Positions 48,488 through 57,898 of a DNA stretch of 64,000 nt are shown piece by piece. Position numbers and translations under genes: made by a program. Source of the DNA: Mucilaginibacter rubeus (GTDB taxonomy: Bacteria > Bacteroidota > Bacteroidia > Sphingobacteriales > Sphingobacteriaceae). The stretch covers positions 6,014,001-6,078,000 of the forward strand of contig NZ_CP043450.1 in NCBI RefSeq assembly GCF_003286415.2, read 5' to 3'. Each line of letters begins with the position of its first letter. Positions within the stretch are counted from its first letter, which is position 1. Below the pieces are notes generated by a model, which saw only the letters and a list, made by a program, of their open reading frames with translations, ran no database searches and was not told the DNA's origin.

Positions 48488-49129
48488 CTAACGGGCTTCC
48501 TGTAAGGTATCAGGCACAGCATCTTCATCCTCTTCCTGTGCTTGTGGATCTCCTTTAAACACACGGATGGTTTTAATATACCTGCGCTGGTACCTGTCAT
48601 TCATAGCAGTTATTGTAACGCCATTCTCATCGCCTGAGGTAGAATGGATAAATTCCAGCGGTTCGCCGGGTTGTGATATTACAATGCCGATATGGCCTGC
48701 ACTATGGTAATTGTGACTGCGGGTGCCAGTGAATAATATCAGGTCGCCAAATTTGGCATCTTTAATATCAATACCCTTAACCGGCGCAAAATCTGAAGAA
48801 CTGCGAGGAATGGAAATACCAAAATGAGTAAAAACGTAATTCACAAAACCAGAACAGTCAAAGCCTCGTTCAGGATTGCTTGATCCGTACCTGTACCGGA
48901 TCCCTTTAAGCGTTTGAGCAAACTCCACCAGTTCGTCGGGTGTGGTTTCGCCTGTTTCGTAATTAGTTTCAATTTCAGCGTAGTGATGCCTTAACCTGGT
49001 GTGGCTGTGCAATTTGGCTGCTTTATTTGCTTTATGTTTTTTTGATGCATGAAGTACGGCAGGCTTTACCGGCTTCATAAGTGATAGACAAGCTACAAGG
49101 AGGAGTTTGGAACCAATTACAAAATGCAT
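48488..49129 (-). CDS. NlpC/P60 (C40) cell-wall peptidase
   Basis: 213 residues with a hydrophobic signal-like N-terminus. Catalytic Cys in GFDCSGFVNYVF near residue 86, His in SAGHIGIVISQ near 146, and a third polar residue HS near 163 (EFIHSTSGDENG). This order is typical of NlpC/P60 endopeptidases that cut peptidoglycan stem peptides. The C-terminal tail is acidic. It is divergent from the GH127 gene. Confidence 0.88.
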   Translation of the reverse strand: MHFVIGSKLLLVACLSLMKPVKPAVLHASKKHKANKAAKLHSHTRLRHHYAEIETNYETGETTPDELVEFAQTLKGIRYRYGSSNPERGFDCSGFVNYVFTHFGISIPRSSSDFAPVKGIDIKDAKFGDLILFTGTRSHNYHSAGHIGIVISQPGEPLEFIHSTSGDENGVTITAMNDRYQRRYIKTIRVFKGDPQAQEEDEDAVPDTLQEAR

Positions 49130-49305
49130 GTTGTAATGATAGGTAAAAAATTCCGGGGATAGTAATCAAATTGTAAAAAAGATAATGGAGGTATGATACT
49201 ATTATTTCATTTCCTTGATCAAAAGGCTCAAAATTGGTGTTGAAATAACAATTATAAAAATCATTGTTTATTTTAGTACTACTAATCCAATTGTAATACC
49301 CAACC

Positions 49306-51237
49306 ATGACAACCAGGAAAGTAACACGCAGCTTTTTAACGCTGTTTTCGATATTAATGTGTCTTTATACTTCCCTTCAAGCGCAAAGCCAATCCGCCCT
49401 GCATTCGTTTAAACTGCAACAGGTTACGCTTTTGCCCGGCGTGTTTAAGGATGCCCAGTTAACAGATAAAAAATACATACTGGCTTTAGACCCCGACCGT
49501 TTACTGGCCCCCTATTTAACCGAAGCCGGGTTTAAGCCGAAAAAGAAAAGCTATGCAAACTGGGAAAACACCGGCTTGGACGGGCACATAGGTGGTCATT
49601 ACTTATCGGCCCTCTCGTTCATGTATGCCTCTACACACGATGCTGAACTGAACCGCAGGTTAGACTATATGCTGGCCGAACTAAAACGCTGCCAGAATAA
49701 AACAGGAAGCGGCTACCTTGGTGGTACACCAGGGGGCACCGCTATGTGGAAGGATATTGCCGCAGGTAAAATTGAAGCTGATACTTTCGCCCTAAATAAA
49801 AAATGGGTACCACTATATAACATTCATAAGCTTTTTGCTGGCTTGAGGGATGCCTACACCATTGCCGGAAAAGCTGAGGCTAAAACGATACTGGTTCGCC
49901 TTACAGATTATATTTATGGAGTTTCGCTCAAATTGAGTGATGAGCAGATCCAAACCATGCTTATTTCTGAGCAGGGCGGCTTGAACGAAGTATTTGCAGA
50001 TGTGTCAGTTATAACCGGGCAGGATAAATACCTTAATCTGGCCCGGAGGTTCTCGCATAAAGAGATCTTAAACCCATTGATCCAGGGGCATGATGAACTT
50101 AACGGCTTGCATGCCAACATGCAGATCCCTAAGGCTGTAGGTTTTCAACGTATTTCAGAAGTTGGCGGCGACGCGGACTACGGCAAGGCAGCACAGTTTT
50201 TCTGGGAAACCGTAACCAATAACCGCTCGGTGGTGATAGGTGGCAACAGTGTTAATGAGCATTTTAACCCGACGGGTAATTTTACCAAAATGATAACAGA
50301 CATTGCCGGGCCCGAAACCTGCAACTCCTACAATATGCTCAAACTCACCCGTCACCTTTTTGAGCACTCTGTAGATGTTAAGTATATGGATTTTTACGAG
50401 CGGGTTTTATACAACCATATCCTATCGAGCCAGCACCCTGGTCATGGCGGGTTTGTTTATTATACTTCCATGCGTCCGCGTCATTATCGTGTTTATTCGC
50501 AGCCGCAGGTTGATATGTGGTGCTGTGTGGGTTCGGGGATGGAAAACCACGGTAAATACGGCGAGCTTATCTACAGCTACCGGCAAAAAAACATTTATGT
50601 AAACCTGTTTATCGCCTCCCGCTTAAACTGGGCAGCGCAAGGGCTTGCGCTTTCACAACAAACCCAATTCCCTGATAAGGAAACCACCAAACTTACAGTA
50701 GAAGCGGTAAAGTCGGGCAAATTTGATATCAACATTCGTTACCCGCATTGGGTGAAAGCCGGTAAGCTACAAATTAGGATCAATGGTGCCAACGTACCAA
50801 TTGATGCTCAGCCCGGCTCCTACGTAAAACTTAACCGTGCCTGGAAAAAAGGCGACGCCATAGAAGTACGTTTGCCCATGGAGCTGAGCACCGAAGCATT
50901 GCCGGATAGTTCTCACTATGTAGCGTTTTTGAACGGCCCTATTGTATTGGCAGCAAAAACGGACACAACAGATCTTGATAATTTAATTGCCGATGGCGAT
51001 CAGTTTGGTGGCTACCGTGCACGTGGGAAAATGTACCCATTAAACGAAGCTCCTGTAATAACCGGCAACCTGGCTGATGTAGATAAGTACCTGAAACCAG
51101 TTGCCGGTAAATCGCAAACTTTTGTGGCTCCAGAGCTGATCAGTCCTGCCAAGTTTAAAAACCTGGAGTTTATCCCTTTTTACAAATTACATGATGCCCG
51201 GTATATGATTTACTGGCACGAGGGTAATCTGAAATAA
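49306..51237 (+). CDS. GH127-family glycoside hydrolase (beta-L-arabinofuranosidase-like)
   Basis: 643 residues with a signal peptide (ending LQAQS). The (alpha/alpha)6 part contains GLDGHIGGHYLSALSFMYAS near 90 and YNIHKLFAGLRDAY near 170. GPETCNSYNMLKL near 335 and DMWCCVGSGMENHGK near 405 supply the Glu and three Cys that form the zinc site with the nucleophile Cys in this family. It would release L-arabinofuranose or a related sugar from plant glycans in the periplasm. It stands alone, not in a polysaccharide-utilisation locus within this window. Confidence 0.88.
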   Translation: MTTRKVTRSFLTLFSILMCLYTSLQAQSQSALHSFKLQQVTLLPGVFKDAQLTDKKYILALDPDRLLAPYLTEAGFKPKKKSYANWENTGLDGHIGGHYLSALSFMYASTHDAELNRRLDYMLAELKRCQNKTGSGYLGGTPGGTAMWKDIAAGKIEADTFALNKKWVPLYNIHKLFAGLRDAYTIAGKAEAKTILVRLTDYIYGVSLKLSDEQIQTMLISEQGGLNEVFADVSVITGQDKYLNLARRFSHKEILNPLIQGHDELNGLHANMQIPKAVGFQRISEVGGDADYGKAAQFFWETVTNNRSVVIGGNSVNEHFNPTGNFTKMITDIAGPETCNSYNMLKLTRHLFEHSVDVKYMDFYERVLYNHILSSQHPGHGGFVYYTSMRPRHYRVYSQPQVDMWCCVGSGMENHGKYGELIYSYRQKNIYVNLFIASRLNWAAQGLALSQQTQFPDKETTKLTVEAVKSGKFDINIRYPHWVKAGKLQIRINGANVPIDAQPGSYVKLNRAWKKGDAIEVRLPMELSTEALPDSSHYVAFLNGPIVLAAKTDTTDLDNLIADGDQFGGYRARGKMYPLNEAPVITGNLADVDKYLKPVAGKSQTFVAPELISPAKFKNLEFIPFYKLHDARYMIYWHEGNLK

Positions 51238-51271
51238 ACAGGGAAGTTAATAAAGGGCTCCTCCCCTGTTT

Positions 51272-52195
51272 TTAGTTAAAAGACCGTCTGAATTCGAGCG
51301 GGGAAAGATTTGTTTTGGTTTTAAATAACTTGCTAAAAGATTGCGGATGTTCAAAGCCCAGCTCGTAGGCCACTTCGCTTACCGATAAGCTGGTGGTTGA
51401 TAATTTTTCCTTCGCTTTTTCGATAAGCTTATGGTGGATGTGCTGCTGCGCGTTTTGCCCGGTAAGGGATCGTAACATATCGCTCAGGTAACTCGGTGAA
51501 ATATTTAGCTTTTCGGAAAGGTATTGCACCGTTGGGATTCCCTGGCTTGAAGATCTTTCGCCGGCAAAATATTCATCCAGAATTTCTTCCAGTTTTAGCA
51601 GCAAATCACTGTTTACCGCCTTTCGCGTAATAAATTGACGTTTATAAAAACGGTTGGCGTAATTGAGCAGCAATTCTATTTGGGAGATAATAACATCCTG
51701 GCTAAAATCATCTATCCTGCTGTTCAACTCCTCTTCAATAAATTTAAAAATGGAAATAATGGTTATTTTTTCCTTTTCCGACAAGTGCAGTGCTTCATTG
51801 GCCGAGTAAGAAAAAAAGCCATACTGTTTGATCTTTTTCGCAAACGGATAATTCCACAAAAAGTCCGGATGGATCAGCAAGGTATAAAGGGCGCAGTTGG
51901 TTTCATTATGCCCGTTGTTGCCGCCGATAACCTGGTTTGGGGAAGCAAACAACAATCCCCCTTCGTCAAAATCATAATAATCCTGGCCATATTTTATCGG
52001 TGCGCTAAGTCTTGGTCGGTATGAGATTTTATAAAAGCTAAGCACATGAGCGCCGGACGGCGGTCTTGGCGTATCCGGGCTGTTTGCCGCAGAAATCAGG
52101 CTGATCAGCGGGTGCAGCGGTTTGGGTAAACCAAAAGCCCGGTGCACATCCGATAATGAATCAAATTTATGAGGACTGCTTTCTTCTTTCTTCAT
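51272..52195 (-). CDS. AraC-family transcriptional regulator
   Basis: 307 residues. N-terminal cupin-like sensing part (to about 190) and a C-terminal double HTH with VQYLSEKLNISPSYLSDMLR near 225 and SVSEVAYELGFEHPQSFSKL near 275, ending SPLEFRRS. The SDR gene just upstream on the same strand (78 bp gap) may be its target or operon partner; this is inference. Ligand unknown. Confidence 0.88.
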   Translation of the reverse strand: MKKEESSPHKFDSLSDVHRAFGLPKPLHPLISLISAANSPDTPRPPSGAHVLSFYKISYRPRLSAPIKYGQDYYDFDEGGLLFASPNQVIGGNNGHNETNCALYTLLIHPDFLWNYPFAKKIKQYGFFSYSANEALHLSEKEKITIISIFKFIEEELNSRIDDFSQDVIISQIELLLNYANRFYKRQFITRKAVNSDLLLKLEEILDEYFAGERSSSQGIPTVQYLSEKLNISPSYLSDMLRSLTGQNAQQHIHHKLIEKAKEKLSTTSLSVSEVAYELGFEHPQSFSKLFKTKTNLSPLEFRRSFN

Positions 52196-52273
52196 CTCAA
52201 AACTTAATACAATGATAACCGATAATATGTTTAAATACCGGTTATCATGGGTGTTTTACAAAGCTGTGATTAT

Positions 52274-53134
52274 TTATTTTGGCTGCCCCTGGGCTGCATT
52301 AGAAACAGATTCCCATTCTTCCCAAAGGGCCAATCGCTCGGTATAAGCGGCGCGGACCCATGGTAAATTATGGCTGCCAAGGAAAAACCTTAGCGGAGGG
52401 TTCTCCACATCCACAATTTTGAATATAGCATCAGGCGTAGCCTCCGGGTCGCCTCTTTCCATCGTTTTTAAACTGTCAACAAATTTCGTTTTAAAATCTG
52501 TGTAGAGATCCATGCCGACGGCAAACTTCAACGAATCCTGGCTGCCAAATTCAGTAGCATAAGCGCCAGGCTCAATGATGGTCACTTTAATGCCTAAAGC
52601 CTCCACCTCTTTAGCCAAACTTTCGTGAATTGCCTCAAACGCCCATTTTGAAGAACAGTAATAGCCTATCACCGGCAGGGTCACATGGCCAAGCCCACTT
52701 GATGTGCCCAATATATGACCACCGCCCTGTTCCCTCAACAAAGGCAACGCTGCCTTGATCACCGACAGCGTGCCGAAAATATTGGTTTCATATAATGCCC
52801 TTACATCGTCAGCGCTTCCTTCTTCAATTGTCCCCACCAATGAGTATCCGGCATTATTGAGCACAATGTCAAGTCGCCCGAAATGGGCGTGAGCCTGCTC
52901 CACAGCTGTTGTTACCTGATCGGGGTTGGTTACGTCAAGTTGTAATGTCAATACGTTTTCACCATACTTTTCTTTCAAATCGGCAATGCTTTCCAGCTTA
53001 CGTGCCGTAGCGGCAACTTTATCGCCACGTTTTAACGCAGCATCGGCCCAAACACGTCCGAAACCACGCGAAGCGCCTGTAATAAACCATACTTTAGCGC
53101 CAGTGCCTTTTGAGCTATCATTTTGATGTTCCAT
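52274..53134 (-). CDS. Short-chain dehydrogenase/reductase
   Basis: 286 residues. NAD(P)-binding TGASRGFGR near residue 18, NNAGYS near 92, catalytic Ser in LGTSSGLG near 147 and YYCSSK (Tyr, Lys) near 161. Classical SDR of the oxidoreductase type without a clear substrate. The Arg after the Gly motif hints at NADP. It precedes the AraC regulator on the same strand. Confidence 0.9.
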   Translation of the reverse strand: MEHQNDSSKGTGAKVWFITGASRGFGRVWADAALKRGDKVAATARKLESIADLKEKYGENVLTLQLDVTNPDQVTTAVEQAHAHFGRLDIVLNNAGYSLVGTIEEGSADDVRALYETNIFGTLSVIKAALPLLREQGGGHILGTSSGLGHVTLPVIGYYCSSKWAFEAIHESLAKEVEALGIKVTIIEPGAYATEFGSQDSLKFAVGMDLYTDFKTKFVDSLKTMERGDPEATPDAIFKIVDVENPPLRFFLGSHNLPWVRAAYTERLALWEEWESVSNAAQGQPK

Positions 53135-53270
53135 AATTTTTTATTTTGAATACATCAAAGGTCTGCAGATGCTGCTGGCTGCAAGTAGCCTAACCGGGGG
53201 ATCTTGTAGCCAAAATGAGCATCAGGGATAATATTATTAATTAGCTGAGTTTTGTAACATATCGCGTATG

Positions 53271-55694
53271 TTAAAACACCTTTTCAATATGGGCCAATTT
53301 TCCCTCCGAATTTATTCCTTCCAGCACCAGTTTAAACTTTTCGGCCAGGTCATTATTATAGAATTGAATGATATATTCTTTCGCTCGCTTATCAAAAATA
53401 ATGTTTGGGTTCCAGTATAAAGTTTTCCGGACATCCGGAACGCCAAGATTAACTGCGGTAGCGTATTCCGGGGAGTAAAATGCAATGGGTGGCGAGTATC
53501 CCCGAAGCGTATTATATTTATTATCCTGGTTGTTAAAATTATAGCCCTTCCCTTTTTTCGTATAAACGGCAATAACTCCTGCATAAGCACCAAAAATCCC
53601 TCCGGCGGCCGGATCGTATACTTTCACATAGTCAAACTCCTCCATCCCTATGTTGCGAATATCAGATGCCGAACTTTTCTGATTATTAAGAAAAAAACTA
53701 ACCCGACCTCTCCATGATGCACTTGGTGTTAGCGACACAGGGTTTGAAATTTCCAATCCGGGTATCTTTCCTAAAAGGTATTGAAACAAGGAAACGAAGT
53801 TTAAGGCCTTTTTATCATTGCCAATATTAAAGTTTTTGGAAATGCCCCCGCTGAAAATGCCTAATGTATATGTTTCGTCAACTTTTTGATTTTCAGTAAT
53901 GGCTTTGGCTGTAATCTTTACCTCCTTTAAAGCTTTAACATTGTTATGTGTACGATGAACAACAGGTATGGCAGATACGTTTCTATTATCGCCAATCAGT
54001 TGGAATTGTTCATCCCTTAATTCCTTACGTAAAGTTTGGGCGCTATCGATCAAGCCATTATTTAAAACAGCACTATGCAGATCTGTTTCTATTGACTTTT
54101 CGGGCAGCCTGAAGTATAATTTAGCATCCCCATAAAATATAAGGCCGTCTTTGAAAAAGGCCCCGGATTTATCGGTTTTAACAGGCACCAAAACAGAACT
54201 TGAATCAGCGGCCTGAACTATTACATTCATATTCAGTCCGGAAAACCCATCGCGTGATTTTGCGGCAGCATTTACATTTCCGCTTATAGTCAAATAATTA
54301 TGATCGACAAGTGAACTTATCTTTTGCTTTTCAACGGAATCCGCCCAATTATACTTTCTCCAGCCATGCGTCAACATTACCAAATCCAATTCGTTCGCTT
54401 TATCTCCCCCCTCCGAGAAATAATAGTAAGGGTTGATTATTTTACCACGCAGGTCACCGGTTAAAAGCAGGCTTGAAATGATATCGCCATTCCGGGAGAA
54501 ATGCCCGCTACTGCTATAGTCAGATACCGATACCGAAATATTTGACCTGATTGTATCGCTTACAAATAACCGGATCTTATTAAGTGTGCGCTTTCGCTTA
54601 TCTACTGCAACAAATTGCGTATCTACATCAAATTTGTAGTTGAAGTTATTTACAAAGGTTAGGCGCGCTGCTATTGGCACCCTGTCTGCATTTAATAATT
54701 TAATTTCCATGATGCCCGTTGGCAATCCTTTAAGTGGGATAACGCCATTCACGGCTTCACTCTCAGACAGGCTAATTTTAGCCTCGTAAACTTGATTTCC
54801 GTCAATCGTAGCTATGATAACCAGGTTCTTGTTATTCTCCTCAACGGTCTTTGTTCGATACACAAAAAACTTCTTTCCATCTTTGAGGTCATTAACGTGC
54901 ATTGCTACACCTCGTGATTTCCTCTCGGGAAGCCTGACGCTATGATTTAATCCATCAGCCGTTTTCCATTCAGCAATGTAATCTTTACCGGCTTCCGGAA
55001 GCATGGTCATGTTTCCCATTCCGTCATGACTTGTTTCGAAATTAACAAGCACTTTATCATCACATTTTACAACACCTTTAATGTTTACAGGGATATCATT
55101 ATTATCGGTAAAACTAAATGCAACCAACGACGGGAGCCCGTTTATCCAATCACCTCCCTCGGGCAAGAAATGCGGATTTGCAACAGTTGAATCCTGTGTT
55201 GCCTGATGGGTTCCAGTATACATCACAGGTATCCTTGTAATGTACCCATTTCCAGCTGTTTCTTTTAAAAGTTGCGCGGTGTAGGCACGGCAATAAACAC
55301 CCTTCAAACCGCCTGTATCTGGCAATATAATGCTCCCGGAAGCTGTCGATTCAAAAATTGGGGCTGTGATCCGTTGCCGCATGTGTCCATCACCTGTATA
55401 AACTTCGAGATAAAAGTTCTTAGACCTCCATTTCGTATTCCCTCCTTCTACCAGGTATGCTTTGAACCAGGCGGTATCGCCAGGCGCATAGTTGTCCCGG
55501 TCGAAATGGAGATATACTTTACTGTTTTTTTGATGGGCGGTTAAGTCCGATAGTTTTAAATTACCATTCTGCGCAAAACAGGAATTGGTGATAAACGCAA
55601 CCAGTATAACATATCTAAAGCTACACCGCAGGATGCATTTTTTGAATATTTTCAAAATAAGGCATTGAGACAAGGTAAGGTTCATGGTAAACAA
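53271..55694 (-). CDS. Secreted MG2-domain/TonB-plug protein without a beta-barrel
   Basis: 807 residues. The signal-like stretch ends near NSCFAQ (about 42). Then come VYLHFDRDNYAPGDTAWFKA (alpha-2-macroglobulin MG2-type start), several beta-rich domains, and late in the protein a TonB-receptor plug-like part (LGKIPGLEISNPV, VSFFLNN, VKVYDPAAGGIFGAYAGVIA). No outer-membrane barrel follows. Such proteins are common in Bacteroidota and of unknown role; they may act with SusC-like receptors or as surface carriers. The likely start could also be one of the internal ATGs before the signal core. Confidence 0.7.
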   Translation of the reverse strand: MFTMNLTLSQCLILKIFKKCILRCSFRYVILVAFITNSCFAQNGNLKLSDLTAHQKNSKVYLHFDRDNYAPGDTAWFKAYLVEGGNTKWRSKNFYLEVYTGDGHMRQRITAPIFESTASGSIILPDTGGLKGVYCRAYTAQLLKETAGNGYITRIPVMYTGTHQATQDSTVANPHFLPEGGDWINGLPSLVAFSFTDNNDIPVNIKGVVKCDDKVLVNFETSHDGMGNMTMLPEAGKDYIAEWKTADGLNHSVRLPERKSRGVAMHVNDLKDGKKFFVYRTKTVEENNKNLVIIATIDGNQVYEAKISLSESEAVNGVIPLKGLPTGIMEIKLLNADRVPIAARLTFVNNFNYKFDVDTQFVAVDKRKRTLNKIRLFVSDTIRSNISVSVSDYSSSGHFSRNGDIISSLLLTGDLRGKIINPYYYFSEGGDKANELDLVMLTHGWRKYNWADSVEKQKISSLVDHNYLTISGNVNAAAKSRDGFSGLNMNVIVQAADSSSVLVPVKTDKSGAFFKDGLIFYGDAKLYFRLPEKSIETDLHSAVLNNGLIDSAQTLRKELRDEQFQLIGDNRNVSAIPVVHRTHNNVKALKEVKITAKAITENQKVDETYTLGIFSGGISKNFNIGNDKKALNFVSLFQYLLGKIPGLEISNPVSLTPSASWRGRVSFFLNNQKSSASDIRNIGMEEFDYVKVYDPAAGGIFGAYAGVIAVYTKKGKGYNFNNQDNKYNTLRGYSPPIAFYSPEYATAVNLGVPDVRKTLYWNPNIIFDKRAKEYIIQFYNNDLAEKFKLVLEGINSEGKLAHIEKVF

Positions 55695-55830
55695 ATGGTT
55701 TATCTAATATATCAATTCATAAACTCTAATTCAATACATTAACAAAGCGGAGAAATTGTTAGCCAAGCCTTAGAAGCTGCTCCAGTATCTATAAAATATT
55801 GCATATTATTGCTACCGGCTATCAATAATA

Positions 55831-56430
55831 ATGACACCCCAGATATTTAAAAACAGTTGGATAAATACCAACGAGCCTCTTTCTCCATTGAGCAAAATGC
55901 GTCTTGATCGATTTAAGTTGCGAAAAGAAACGTATGAGTTTCTACACATAGCCGGGCTACCTGTTTATTGTGAACCCAACCTCACTTTCGTGAATGATAC
56001 CGACGATCTTTTTAGTGGGATTTGCAAACTGACTGAGCAATTTGATTACCTGGAAGAAGAAGACAGCTTTGATAAATACGTCGTTATTGGCTCCTGCCGC
56101 GACGGTGATGTTATTGCCATTGACACCGGCAACCACGACACAATTGTTCAGCTTGATCACGAAGATTCATTCACATCAATGTACTTTAACAGTTCGATAG
56201 CAATGTTAGCGGATTTTTTAATACTGTATCACGATTTCCAAGCAGAAGTATTGCAGGATGAGGCTCCCGAAGATAATTTTCAATGTTATAATTTCACAGA
56301 TGCCCAGATCGAAGAATTGATAAATAAGATGTATGCTGCAGACAGCAAAGCGATAACAGAAGAAGGCTTTTGGAAACAGGAACTTGAAATAATGTTTTCC
56401 ATCAGGCAAGAGAAGTTCCAAAATCCATAA
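55831..56430 (+). CDS. SUKH-4-like immunity protein
   Basis: 199 residues, cytoplasmic. FLHIAGLPVYCEPNLTFVND near 35-54, YVVIGSCRDGDVIAIDTGNH near 83-102 and MYFNSSIAMLADFLILYHDF near 116-135 are the three marks of SUKH-4 proteins, immunity partners of nuclease toxins. No toxin gene lies beside it, so it is an orphan that may protect against toxins from neighbours or kin. Naming by pattern. Confidence 0.65.
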   Translation: MTPQIFKNSWINTNEPLSPLSKMRLDRFKLRKETYEFLHIAGLPVYCEPNLTFVNDTDDLFSGICKLTEQFDYLEEEDSFDKYVVIGSCRDGDVIAIDTGNHDTIVQLDHEDSFTSMYFNSSIAMLADFLILYHDFQAEVLQDEAPEDNFQCYNFTDAQIEELINKMYAADSKAITEEGFWKQELEIMFSIRQEKFQNP

Positions 56431-56523
56431 CAGCCACCAACCAATAGTTACAATTCAAACTTCACCGAATGAATACCAACTGCTACCACTTTTAATCTTA
56501 TCCATCCAACCAGATTTTGCCGT

Positions 56524-57807
56524 CTACTCTGCCTGCTGCCTCATCATTTTTTTAGCTCCAAGCAAAGCCAATAACGTAACAAATGCAGCAGCCGTTAGGT
56601 AATAGCCAACGTATGCAAGTCCGTATTTATGAGCCAATGTAGTTGCCAGGTACGGCGTAAGCGAAGCACCCAAAATACCCGCCAGCGTAAATGCCAGCGA
56701 AGCACCGGTATAGCGTACTGCCGGCGGAAAAATACCAGCTAACGCGGTGCCAATTGGTCCGTAAGTAAGGCCCATCAGGAACATCCCTATTGATAAAAAC
56801 ACAGCCGTCATGGTCAAACTGCCCGTAGTAAACAAGGGCGCGAAAACAAGTCCGAATATAATAATGCAGACTGTTGCCACAATGAGCATGCTGTTACGGC
56901 CGTATTTATCCGCCAGTACAGCTGAAAGCGGGATTCCCAGCCCAAATGCCAGCATAGATATCATTTGTATAATAAGGAACGAACTTTTAGTATAATGCAA
57001 GGCGGTAGTACCCCAGCTAAGCGTAAATACCGTCATTAAATAAAACAGCAAAAAGGTGGTAATAGTTGCCAGCGTTCCTAATGTGATAGCGGCAGTATGT
57101 TTCACAAAAACATCAGCAAAGGGAACTTTTGAACGTTCTTCTTTATTGACCATCTTCATAAACTCCGGCGTTTCAGATATTTTTAACCTCACAAAAAGCC
57201 CTACCCAAACCAGCAATGCGCTTGCAATAAAGGGGATGCGCCAGCCATAGCTTAAAAAGTCAGCTTCGCTCATTGCTTTACTGAGTATGAAGAATGTGCC
57301 GCTTGATAACAGGAAACCTATTGGCGCACCTAATTGCGGAAACATGCCATACCAGGCTTTTTTGTGCGCAGGTGCATTTTCTGTAGCCAGTAAAACCGCA
57401 CCGCCCCATTCGCCACCCAAGCCAAGGCCCTGACCAAAACGGAACAAGGCAAGCAATATCGGCGCAGCAATACCAATAGAAGCATAGCCCGGCAAAAGCC
57501 CGATAGCAACGGTTGATGGCCCCATGGTTAATAACGCTGCAACCAACGTAGCTTTACGTCCTTTCCTGTCGCCAAAATGCCCGAATATCGCCGCGCCCAA
57601 AGGCCTGGCAAAAAAGGCCAGTGCAAAGGTTGCCAGTGATTCAAGCGTAGCCGAGGTGGGGTCGGCAGATGGGAAAAACAACTTAGGAAATACCAATACC
57701 GCGGCAGTGGCATATATGTAAAAGTCAAAAAACTCGATGGTAGTGCCGATAAGGCTGGCAGTAAGTATTCGGCTAACCGGGTTTCCGGTGTTAGGTTGCT
57801 GGTTCAT
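56524..57807 (-). CDS. MFS transporter, metabolite:H+ symporter (MHS) type
   Basis: I place the start at ATG 57807 (427 residues, MNQQPNTGNPVSRILTASLI); 54 bp of upstream frame lack family character. Twelve TM helices. GTTIEFFDFYIYATAAVLVF, HFGDRKGRKATL (loop 2-3) and GLGLGGEWGGAVLLATENAP are signatures of the MHS branch (ProP, KgtP, ShiA). It imports an organic acid or zwitterion with protons; substrate not deducible. Confidence 0.88.
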   Translation of the reverse strand: MNQQPNTGNPVSRILTASLIGTTIEFFDFYIYATAAVLVFPKLFFPSADPTSATLESLATFALAFFARPLGAAIFGHFGDRKGRKATLVAALLTMGPSTVAIGLLPGYASIGIAAPILLALFRFGQGLGLGGEWGGAVLLATENAPAHKKAWYGMFPQLGAPIGFLLSSGTFFILSKAMSEADFLSYGWRIPFIASALLVWVGLFVRLKISETPEFMKMVNKEERSKVPFADVFVKHTAAITLGTLATITTFLLFYLMTVFTLSWGTTALHYTKSSFLIIQMISMLAFGLGIPLSAVLADKYGRNSMLIVATVCIIIFGLVFAPLFTTGSLTMTAVFLSIGMFLMGLTYGPIGTALAGIFPPAVRYTGASLAFTLAGILGASLTPYLATTLAHKYGLAYVGYYLTAAAFVTLLALLGAKKMMRQQAE

Positions 57808-57898
57808 AGCCTCAAACATATCAAATTTGAGCGAATGCACAAATTGACTATTACCTATCATAAAGCCTATATTAACTTATCGCCGCAAAAAGCCTCTA

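Noticed and set aside
48360-48491. 43-codon plus-strand frame between the SnoaL-like gene and the NlpC/P60 gene
   Set aside because: It has an HTH-like hint (ALVMGITRHAIMRLC) but no promoter, spacing or family support, and it overlaps the end of the peptidase gene.
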